Assembly: GCA_016742255.1 (NCBI GenBank)
Contig: JACVCB010000002.1
Location: 11,001 to 75,000, forward strand
DNA from: Leptospira sp.
GTDB taxonomy: Bacteria; Spirochaetota; Leptospiria; Leptospirales; Leptospiraceae
Direction: 5' to 3'
DNA length: 64,000 nucleotides
The position numbers and the translations under genes were made by a program. Position 1 is the first letter of the stretch. Each line of letters starts with the position of its first letter. A model generated the notes under the pieces. The model made no database searches and had not been told where the DNA came from. It saw only the letters and a program-made list of their open reading frames with translations. This document shows positions 57,263 through 64,000 of the stretch, piece after piece.

Positions 57263-58207
57263 CTATTTTCCAAAATTCTGGATTTTATTTTTGATCCATA
57301 AGTAGACCAAATGGAAATAGTTAGGTTTTCGTATATATCCTAATTTTCTTAATTGGTCCATGTTTTGAAACCCTTTCAATTTGTCTGGATTGGCAATGGT
57401 TAAAATTTCACTGATTTGGTTTCCTTCAATCATAATGAATTGAACAAAATTGGGGAATCCATCCTTCCCATAACCGATGGTGACGGGACTCCCATTCGCA
57501 TAACCAAAGTAAACCGTTGATGAATTAATTGCCTTTTTTGTAGTTTGTTTTAAGAATGTTATCACACGAATGATTCCAGGAATCGGAATCCTTGCTGCAT
57601 GTACTTTTCCACCACCATCGGAATAAGCAACGACGTCATCTTTTAATAATTGGGAAAGTGCTTTCGTATCCTGTTGGAAACATGCCAAACTAAATTCCAT
57701 TAATAATTTCTCTTGGTGTTTGGGATCTGGATCAAATTTTTTTCTTCTTTCTTTTAATGCCTGCTTGGCTCTACTTAGAATTTTCCTCGTGTATCCTGGG
57801 GTTTTCCCAATAATTTTTGAGATTAATTCAAAATCAAAATCAAACGACTCACGCAATATAAAAACTGCGCGTTCAAATGGATTTAATGTTTCCAGTAGAA
57901 CTAAAAATGCAAAATTAAGTTTATCATCATCGATGCTGGAAGTATACTCGGGAATTGGTTCTGGCAAATAAGGACCAATATAGGTTTCTCTTTTCCTCGA
58001 CGCTTTTTTCAATAAATCAAAAGCAAGTCTTGCCACGATACTTCCTAAGTATGATTTAGGATTTTCTACCTTCGAATGATTTATAGAGAGCCACCTTAGG
58101 TAACTCTCTTGTAGAATGTCTTCTGAGTCTGCATAACTACCAGTGATTCGATAAGCAATGGAAAACAAATAAGGTTTCCATTCTAAAAAGGATTGTAATT
58201 TTTCCAA
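57263..58207 (-). CDS. ECF41-type sigma factor with SnoaL-like C-terminal domain
   Basis: 314 residues from a TTG with AGGAG upstream. Sigma region 2 (AYRITGSYADSEDILQESYL) and region 4 (TPGYTRKILSRAKQALKER) are followed by a C-terminal SnoaL-like domain. The three marks of ECF41 factors are present: LPEP in the linker (81-84), DGGG (197-200) and NPDKL (273-277). In this group the C-terminal domain replaces an anti-sigma factor. One base separates it from the oxidoreductase stop. Confidence 0.93.
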   Translation of the reverse strand: MEKLQSFLEWKPYLFSIAYRITGSYADSEDILQESYLRWLSINHSKVENPKSYLGSIVARLAFDLLKKASRKRETYIGPYLPEPIPEYTSSIDDDKLNFAFLVLLETLNPFERAVFILRESFDFDFELISKIIGKTPGYTRKILSRAKQALKERRKKFDPDPKHQEKLLMEFSLACFQQDTKALSQLLKDDVVAYSDGGGKVHAARIPIPGIIRVITFLKQTTKKAINSSTVYFGYANGSPVTIGYGKDGFPNFVQFIMIEGNQISEILTIANPDKLKGFQNMDQLRKLGYIRKPNYFHLVYLWIKNKIQNFGK

Positions 58208-58208
58208 T

Positions 58209-59390
58209 TTATGATTCTCCTCGTTGGATCATTGGTTTCTGAAACGCATTTGTATTGCTAAGTCCATTCCCTTTGGGCCAGAAATAAAATCGAAACGGTA
58301 GATGTTTTTCCATCCGTAAAGCAATCAGTGTAAATCGGTTTACACTTTCTTTGATCAATGCTCCTAACTTTCCTTTGATAATTTTTTCTTTTGGAGAATC
58401 ATCAAAATTTGTCCATTGGATGAGTCCATCGTTTCTTCCCAGTGAGACACAACGTCCAAAAAAATGGAATTCAAATGGTGAAAGATTTCGGTTGTGTAGT
58501 ACATCGGACATTGTATCGGCAACATAGGCTCCCATAGGTAAGGCTGTAACACAACCCATCCGCAAATGGGAAGGTTCCAACTTCGCCGCATCTCCAGCAA
58601 CATATACATTTTGGTATTGTTTGGATCGTAAAAAAGGATCAACATAGATTTGGTTCGATTCATTTGTGATAAAACCGGATTTTTTAAGTATATCATTTAC
58701 TTGAAAGCCTGTACAGTTCAAAAGAATGTCGTAATCTATCTCGGTTTTATCCTGGAAATGAATTTTGTTCTTCTCTATATTCTTGATTACCTTCGATTCG
58801 ATCACTCTGATCCCTAGAGATTCAAACTTATTTTTGATATACACCTTTCCAACATTGGAAAATGATTTCGCAAAATAATTTTGATCCACAATGGTAACTT
58901 TTGTTTTTGGATATTTTTCTTTCCATTCCGAGGCAAATTCAATTCCTGTTAGCCCGCCACCTAATATACATAGATGATCGATATTTTCTGGAACTGTTGA
59001 TTTTAAAAATGTTTCCAATGACTCATTTGATTGGATTGAATTTTCATTATCGATTTTGGTTTTCGAATTTTGGCTTCCAAGGCAGATCACCAAATAATCG
59101 TAATGGTATACAATCGGGCCGATGTTTGATTGGACTTTCACTTCATTCGAATTGGGTGATATCTTCGTAACTTGGCCAATGGTAAACTGGATCTTTTTCC
59201 TGATGAGATCTTGTACCTTTATTTTTTTTTCCTTTCTCCGAGTCGCCAGTTCGTGGAATCTTATCCTTTCCTGGAAATACTCAGAATTGGAAATGAGTAC
59301 TACTTCTAAATTCTTATTTTGTTTTTGCAAACGATTGGCACAGAGTATACCCGCATAACCTGCACCTAAAATCAAAACCTTTGTTTTCAT
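58209..59390 (-). CDS. FAD/NAD(P)-dependent oxidoreductase (ECF41 partner)
   Basis: Start at ATG 59390 (MKTKVLILGAGYAGIL) with GGGAGG upstream; the longer open frame overlaps the divergent gene and the promoter. 393 residues. FAD-binding GAGYAGILCANRLQ, NAD-binding LGGGLTGIEFASEW and VYVAGDAAKLEPSHLRMGCV, like type II NADH dehydrogenases and related enzymes. ECF41 genes typically stand next to carboxymuconolactone decarboxylases, oxidoreductases or epimerases, and this is the oxidoreductase kind. First gene of the operon. Confidence 0.92.
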   Translation of the reverse strand: MKTKVLILGAGYAGILCANRLQKQNKNLEVVLISNSEYFQERIRFHELATRRKEKKIKVQDLIRKKIQFTIGQVTKISPNSNEVKVQSNIGPIVYHYDYLVICLGSQNSKTKIDNENSIQSNESLETFLKSTVPENIDHLCILGGGLTGIEFASEWKEKYPKTKVTIVDQNYFAKSFSNVGKVYIKNKFESLGIRVIESKVIKNIEKNKIHFQDKTEIDYDILLNCTGFQVNDILKKSGFITNESNQIYVDPFLRSKQYQNVYVAGDAAKLEPSHLRMGCVTALPMGAYVADTMSDVLHNRNLSPFEFHFFGRCVSLGRNDGLIQWTNFDDSPKEKIIKGKLGALIKESVNRFTLIALRMEKHLPFRFYFWPKGNGLSNTNAFQKPMIQRGES

Positions 59391-59408
59391 AGGAAACCTC
59401 CCTAACAA

Positions 59409-59436
59409 GACGAAGGATGGAGGTGGATTTGTGACA
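59409..59436 (-). promoter_or_regulatory. ECF41-type promoter for the oxidoreductase-sigma operon
   Basis: On the minus strand TGTCACA (59436 to 59430), 17 bases, CGTC (59412 to 59409): the known ECF41 -35/-10 elements with near-standard spacing. The leader would be about 12 bases before ATG 59390, with the ribosome-binding GGGAGG in it. Suggests self-activation. Confidence 0.75.
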
Positions 59437-59491
59437 ATTTTAGATAAAAAATGAACTTGCATTAACAAACGATATTGGAACAAGATCACCC

Positions 59492-60742
59492 ATGCAGAAA
59501 TGGAAGCAAAACCTTGTTTTTTGGGCAATTTTGATTTTTCCCTTTTATCCAGGTTCTTTCGTTTGGGGACAAGGTTTTGATAAGGGAAATTTTATCCTTT
59601 ATGGCATGGGGATGGGTGGTGTCGGAAATAATTCAGGCAGCATTCAAAAGGCAGTTTTTAATCGCAACTTTCCAAATTATTTGGTGATTAATTCACCTTT
59701 CACAGACACGACATCCCGGTATCTATTATATGAATTTTATTCGAATATCACCGAAGATCGGGCAAGATTATCAAGTCGCGGTGGAGAAGTTGGATTTGAA
59801 TACGGATTGTTCCGATATTTTGGTTTAGGCCTTTCGGTTTCGAACCAAGTCATTACATCTTCTTACTTTCAAACTGTTGATAACCGAGTTGTTTTATTGT
59901 ATTCATTACTCGCTGATACTGCAGCCAATCAGTTGGCACGTTTAGTGTCAGGAGATTTATACAGTTATGGAGCGCAAAGGAAAAGAGATGTATTTAATGC
60001 TTTGTCTGCGGATCTAAACTTTTTCATTCACTTTATGCCTAACCAACAATTTGATCCTTATTTTAGATTTGGTGGTGGTACCGGCGCAGAACGGTTGTAT
60101 GGTGGGAATACAAATCGAGTTTTTTGTTCATTGGGAATTCGTTATCATTTTAATCATCGTTTTTTCATTAGCTCGGAAGTGGAACACGCAAATGTTTATA
60201 TGGTGAACTATGAAGCACCATCGGCTGGTTATAGAAATAAAGGCAACTATGAGGAAACGGCTATCAAGTTTGGACTTGGGCTTAGTTTTGGCTCAAATCC
60301 AGAACCAGTCATCAGAGAAGAAACTCCAAAACGAGTGATTGATTCCATCCCTAATGATGACCAATTGAAAACAGCAAGTATACCGAATGAATCGAAACTC
60401 GAACGTTTTGTGTTCTTTGCAAGTGAGATTTTCGATTTACCATCCAGTCGCATCCATTTAGAAGGACGAGCAAGGTTAGATGCGATTGCGAGAAGTTTAG
60501 AAAATGAATTTAAAGAATATGATATTCTCATTATTACTTATACTTCTCCTTACAAGGAAGACTTACCGGGGAACTTCGAAAATTATGATTTGGGATTTGA
60601 AAGAGCCCAAGCTATTTCTCGTGTACTGAGAGAAAAAGGTGTGAGCCCTCGTAGGATCATCGACTCCACACAAGGATCAGCCTTATACACTGTGGAGTCG
60701 AAGGAAAAAGTTGTTATCGAACTTAGAAAAAAAGTTAAGTAA
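59492..60742 (+). CDS. Outer-membrane protein with OmpA-like C-terminal domain
   Basis: 416 residues with a signal peptide (VFWAILIFPFYPGSFVWG). Residues about 25-270 look like a beta barrel (GGEVGFEYGLFRYFGLGLSV, SLGIRYHFNHRFFISSEVEH); the C-terminal 110 residues (FFASEIFDLPSSRIHLEGRA, then RAQAISRVLREKGVSPRRII) resemble an OmpA peptidoglycan-binding fold, although the classical NX2LSX2RA motif is altered. Divergent from the ECF41 operon. Confidence 0.82.
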   Translation: MQKWKQNLVFWAILIFPFYPGSFVWGQGFDKGNFILYGMGMGGVGNNSGSIQKAVFNRNFPNYLVINSPFTDTTSRYLLYEFYSNITEDRARLSSRGGEVGFEYGLFRYFGLGLSVSNQVITSSYFQTVDNRVVLLYSLLADTAANQLARLVSGDLYSYGAQRKRDVFNALSADLNFFIHFMPNQQFDPYFRFGGGTGAERLYGGNTNRVFCSLGIRYHFNHRFFISSEVEHANVYMVNYEAPSAGYRNKGNYEETAIKFGLGLSFGSNPEPVIREETPKRVIDSIPNDDQLKTASIPNESKLERFVFFASEIFDLPSSRIHLEGRARLDAIARSLENEFKEYDILIITYTSPYKEDLPGNFENYDLGFERAQAISRVLREKGVSPRRIIDSTQGSALYTVESKEKVVIELRKKVK

Positions 60743-62243
60743 CCAAGGTTTTTAATCCTAACAATTCCTCTGTTCTTTTTCGACTCAAAGAGCAGAGGTC
60801 TGGATGATCTTTCATTGATTCACCAAAACTTGGAATCATGTTTTTTAACTTATCTCTCCATTCTTTGGATTTCATTTCATTTGGGAAACAGTCAGATAGA
60901 ACTTCCAACATAATGGAAACAGAAGTTGATGCGCCGGGGCTTGCACCGAGTAGGGCCGCAAGCGATCCGTCTTGTGCTGAAACAACTTCAGTTCCAAATT
61001 CTAAGACACCACCTTCGTCCTCATCTTTTTTGATGACCTGTACTCTTTGGCCAGCGACAACCAGTTCCCAGTCTTCAGAATTCACTTCAGGGAAATATTC
61101 TCTTAATGCTTCAATTCGATCTTCATGAGATTGTATGGCTTGGCTAATTAGATACTTTGTCAAAGGAAGGTTGTGCATACCTGCTGATAACATTGGAAAA
61201 ATATTATCAAATTCCAAAGATTTTACTAAATCCAAATAAGAACCTTTTTTGAGAAATTTTGTCGTAAAACCAGCGTAAGGTCCAAATAATAATTCTTTTT
61301 TCCCTTCAATGATACGTGTATCTAAATGAGGAACAGACATAGGAGGAGAACCAACATTCGCCTTTCCATAAACCTTTGCAAAATGTTCTTTGATGATGTT
61401 TTTATTTTTACAACGTAACCATTGGCCGCTCACTGGAAATCCTCCAAATCCAGAAGCCTCTGGAATATCAGATTTTTCTAAAAGAGGTAAACTTCCTCCA
61501 CCTGCACCAATAAATACAAATTTTGCTTCATGGTGTTCTTTTTCATGAGTTTGTAAATTATGAGAAGTTAGGTGCCAATTCCCATTTTCGCTTCTTTCTA
61601 AATCTTTGACATCTTCAAAATAATGGACATGAACATCGGAGAAAGTTTCTAAATATCGAAACATAGCGCGCGTTAAAGTCCCAAAATTGACATCAGTTCC
61701 TAAATCCATTCGAGTTGCCGCAACCTTTTCATTCGGATCACGACCCTTCATGACTAGGGGGAGCCACTCTGAAATTGTTTTTGTGTCTTCCGTGTAGATC
61801 AGTCCATTAAATAGTTCATATTGTTTTAAAGCGGCAAATCTTTTCTCTAAAAAACGAACGTTTTCATCTCCCCAAACAAAACTAAAATGAGGAACTGAAT
61901 GGATAAAATCTTCGGGATCGATGATTTGTTTGATACCTGCAAGGTAGGCCCAAAATTCTTTCGATATTTCAAAGGACTCCGCGATTTGAAGGGCTTTTTT
62001 AGTTTGTATGGACCCATCTTCATTTTCAACGGTATAATTTAATTCACAAAAAGCAGAGTGTCCTGTGCCTGCATTGTTCCAAGCGTTGGAACTTTCTCTT
62101 GCGGCTGCATCGAGTCTCTCTAAAACTGTGATCGTTAGGTGGGGGTTCAATTCTTTTAATAGAACTCCCAATGTAGCGCTCATGATTCCTGCACCGATGA
62201 GGATCACATCTGACTTGGTTCGAATTGTATCTTTTTCTTTCAT
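60735..62243 (-). CDS. mqo: Malate:quinone oxidoreductase
   Basis: 502 residues, normal for Mqo. FAD-binding VILIGAGIMSATLGVLLKEL, SSNAWNNAGTGHSAFCELNY, FVFIGAGGGSLPLLEKS and the C-terminal FGTEVVSAQDGSLAALLGAS. A peripheral membrane enzyme oxidising malate to oxaloacetate and reducing menaquinone; it complements citrate synthase and the suc genes. Overlaps the convergent OmpA-like gene by 8 bases. Confidence 0.95.
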   Translation of the reverse strand: MKEKDTIRTKSDVILIGAGIMSATLGVLLKELNPHLTITVLERLDAAARESSNAWNNAGTGHSAFCELNYTVENEDGSIQTKKALQIAESFEISKEFWAYLAGIKQIIDPEDFIHSVPHFSFVWGDENVRFLEKRFAALKQYELFNGLIYTEDTKTISEWLPLVMKGRDPNEKVAATRMDLGTDVNFGTLTRAMFRYLETFSDVHVHYFEDVKDLERSENGNWHLTSHNLQTHEKEHHEAKFVFIGAGGGSLPLLEKSDIPEASGFGGFPVSGQWLRCKNKNIIKEHFAKVYGKANVGSPPMSVPHLDTRIIEGKKELLFGPYAGFTTKFLKKGSYLDLVKSLEFDNIFPMLSAGMHNLPLTKYLISQAIQSHEDRIEALREYFPEVNSEDWELVVAGQRVQVIKKDEDEGGVLEFGTEVVSAQDGSLAALLGASPGASTSVSIMLEVLSDCFPNEMKSKEWRDKLKNMIPSFGESMKDHPDLCSLSRKRTEELLGLKTLVT

Positions 62244-62313
62244 CCTATCCTTCTTGTATGAATAAAGGTCACTTTCTCAAACAAAAAACTGTCCAATATG
62301 TAGGGTAATCTCA

Positions 62314-63513
62314 TTGAAAGCGTTCTTTGTATTTTTGTCAGTATTAACATCCTTACTTGGATTTATCTATTATTATTCTACCTTTCGTTTAATCTCAGGA
62401 CTTTCACTGAATGGTCCCATCGTCACCATGATCCTTGTCGGAATTGGAGCTTTGGTAATCCTTGTTCCCTTAACTTATGCCTTTAGCCGACTGTCGAAAC
62501 GGGAAAAAACCCAGACATTTTTTGCCTATGTCACTTTCACCAATTTTGGATTTTTTTCGATCCTTTTCACTTTGGTTCTCCTCATGGACCTACTACGACT
62601 TTTTGATATTGGGTTTGTTTCTGATTATTCAAGGTTTTTGTTTTCGACCTTACTTCATTTTGGGTTTCCGATTGATGGAGTGACAGAGGTAAAAAACTTC
62701 AGTTTGGCATTTTCAACCATTGTTGTTGCCACAGCTCTGAGTTCTCTTGGGTTTTACAATGCACATGTTCGACTAACCACCAAACATGTCAAAATTCCAG
62801 TTAAGAATTTACATCCTGACCTCCATCAATTTAAAATCGTACAAATTTCAGATGTTCATATAGGTCCCACAATCAAGGAAAAATTCCTACGAAGAGTGGT
62901 TGGAAAAATCAATGCTCAAACTCCGGATGTTGTCGTGATCACTGGAGATTTAGTAGATGGACCGGCGGTTACACTCAAACACCACTTAAAACCTTTAGCG
63001 GATATCCAATCTAAATTTGGAACCTACTATGTAACAGGAAATCACGAATATTATTCCGGAGTTTTATCCTGGTTGCCTGAGATTGAAGCGTTAGGGATTC
63101 GAGTTTTACTCAATGAGAACCAAACAATCCAAGTAGGGAATGCTAAATTATTAATGGCAGGTGTTACCGATTTAACTGCGGGAGCTATTATTAAATCCCA
63201 CCAAACAAATCCTAAACGAGCCATGGCTGGTGGGGAAAATTCTGACTATAAAATTCTTTTAGCTCACCAACCGAATAGTGTGTATGAAGCAAACAAAGTT
63301 GGCTTTCATTTACAAATTTCTGGCCATACTCATGGTGGACAATTTTTCCCTGGTAACATACTCATATACTTTGCACAAAAATTTGTGGCTGGACTACATC
63401 GTTACAAGGATACACAAATTTATGTCAGTCGAGGTACAGGGTATTGGGGGCCTCCATTTCGTTTGGGAGCTCCTTCTGAGATCTCTGTATTGGAATTAGA
63501 ATCTAACCTTTGA
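62314..63513 (+). CDS. Membrane-bound metallophosphoesterase
   Basis: 399 residues from a TTG start. Four N-terminal membrane helices (to about 155), then a calcineurin-like phosphoesterase domain: ISDVHIGP, VVITGDLVDGP, TGNHEYYSG and SGHTHGGQFFPG, giving all metal ligands. YaeI/UDP-diacylglucosamine-type relatives act on phospholipid or sugar diphosphate substrates; the substrate here is unknown. Divergent from mqo across 70 bases. Confidence 0.9.
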   Translation: MKAFFVFLSVLTSLLGFIYYYSTFRLISGLSLNGPIVTMILVGIGALVILVPLTYAFSRLSKREKTQTFFAYVTFTNFGFFSILFTLVLLMDLLRLFDIGFVSDYSRFLFSTLLHFGFPIDGVTEVKNFSLAFSTIVVATALSSLGFYNAHVRLTTKHVKIPVKNLHPDLHQFKIVQISDVHIGPTIKEKFLRRVVGKINAQTPDVVVITGDLVDGPAVTLKHHLKPLADIQSKFGTYYVTGNHEYYSGVLSWLPEIEALGIRVLLNENQTIQVGNAKLLMAGVTDLTAGAIIKSHQTNPKRAMAGGENSDYKILLAHQPNSVYEANKVGFHLQISGHTHGGQFFPGNILIYFAQKFVAGLHRYKDTQIYVSRGTGYWGPPFRLGAPSEISVLELESNL

Positions 63514-63651
63514 TTGGAACCATTTTCGAATTTTAAATGTGCCAGGGAACGGTCATCCTGTTCTGTTCACTGGTAAAAAAAATATGAAAATAGATGCTTT
63601 CACTTTGCTTTTCTGAAAACTTTGACAAATCGCAAGGTAGGTTAGTGGAGA

Positions 63652-64000
63652 ATGACAGAGAACCGTTTGATTAGGAAATTATCTATTGCCATTGAAGCTC
63701 CTTTATACCTTTTAATCTTCCCATATTTTATCAATTTTTGTTTATTCGCCTCTGGTTTTGACACAAATACTCTCATCCAACTTGCCGTACTCGGTACATT
63801 ATTATCGCTTGTTCCTTTAGTTGTGGGAATCACATTACGCACTCGTCGTTTAAAACACTTACTGAGTTATACCCACTTAACTGATGTAGAAATGATTTCC
63901 AAATTGAAAAAAGGATTATTGGAACACCCACGTTGGGAAGGCAGGGTAATCCTTATCCGTTGGACAATTTCTATATTTGGATTTTCGTTTATGGCGGTCA
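63652..64000 (+). CDS. Membrane protein, 3' end outside window
   Basis: The frame from ATG 63652 (GTGGAG upstream) is open to the window end, about 116 residues. MTENRLIRKLSIAIEAPLYL is followed by two hydrophobic segments (LIFPYFINFCLFASGF and LAVLGTLLSLVPLVVGITL) and a third begins at the end (TISIFGFSFMAV). Too little remains to name a family; in this kind of genome such N-termini often precede signalling domains, but that is a guess. Gap 63514-63651 shows a lone TTGACA at 63622 without a -10. Confidence 0.7.
   Translation, partial: MTENRLIRKLSIAIEAPLYLLIFPYFINFCLFASGFDTNTLIQLAVLGTLLSLVPLVVGITLRTRRLKHLLSYTHLTDVEMISKLKKGLLEHPRWEGRVILIRWTISIFGFSFMAV

Noticed and set aside
59391..59528. Longer N-terminus for the ECF41-linked oxidoreductase
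   Set aside because: It covers the ECF41 promoter and the divergent gene start; the FAD-binding motif begins right after ATG 59390.
1..64000. tRNA, rRNA, CRISPR arrays, insertion sequences
   Set aside because: Reading for T-loop-like motifs, regularly spaced repeats, transposase motifs and terminal repeats gave nothing convincing; a tRNAscan or Infernal run would be decisive.

Overview
The window reads as chromosomal DNA of a spirochaete of the genus Leptospira. The lineage call is inference: G+C is roughly 38-40 % by eye; TTG starts are frequent; lysine synthesis uses an LL-diaminopimelate aminotransferase; lipoprotein signal peptides have loose lipoboxes; TRL-like lipoproteins, a bactofilin and many SpoIIE/7TMR-DISM signalling proteins are present. 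Gene content (nitrite reductase, malate:quinone oxidoreductase, ECF41 sigma factor, large signalling set) fits a free-living (saprophytic) species better than a reduced pathogen, but I cannot name the species. About 65 protein genes fill the window. I found no rRNA, tRNA, CRISPR array, insertion sequence, prophage or integrase. No gap between genes exceeds 300 bases; the longest (3361-3626) holds a terminator, an inverted repeat and a sigma-54 promoter.

Layout. 1-8.2 kb: metallo-beta-lactamase-fold hydrolase (5' cut), class A PBP, secreted TPR protein behind a sigma-54 promoter, MBOAT acyltransferase, SppA-type peptidase, aldose-epimerase-like protein. 8.2-16.3 kb: small HTH protein, LOG-type protein, L28, endonuclease III, UbiA/UbiX pair, thioesterase, then overlapping pyrB-DUF2203-dapL. 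16.4-22.4 kb: two exported unknowns, a CBS/PAS/Fis-type regulator with a basic tail, rho-rpmE, an IscU-like/pentapeptide fusion, STAS protein. 23.2-33.2 kb, mostly minus strand: SpoIIE phosphatase, two RNA methyltransferases, glycosyltransferase and DUF342/FapA in one tightly packed run; citrate synthase; Slt-type transglycosylase. 33.3-39.0 kb plus strand: two unknowns, bactofilin, pdxA, membrane protein, DegT aminotransferase, anchored protein. 39.0-49.9 kb mostly minus: three tandem TRL-like lipoproteins behind a porin-like barrel, the 2-oxoglutarate dehydrogenase operon (sucB-lpd-sucA), gamma carbonic anhydrase, GAF-GAF-SpoIIE phosphatase. 50-52.9 kb: nitrite-reduction operon nirK-nirV-SCO behind an FNR/NnrR-like box. 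53-60.7 kb: hydrolase-like lipoprotein; a minus-strand oxidoreductase-ECF41 sigma-hybrid kinase-SDR run with a recognisable ECF41 promoter; OmpA-like protein. 60.7-64 kb: mqo, membrane metallophosphoesterase and a membrane protein cut by the window end.

How it fits together. The core metabolism (gltA, sucAB/lpd, mqo, UbiA/UbiX quinone pair) is that of a respiring aerobe using the TCA cycle; the NirK module adds nitrite respiration or NO handling. The most distinctive items are regulatory and accessory: a textbook sigma-54 promoter with an upstream palindrome, a self-linked ECF41 promoter, the Fe-S scaffold/pentapeptide fusion, and the AniA-like lipoprotein nitrite reductase with its own haem c domain.
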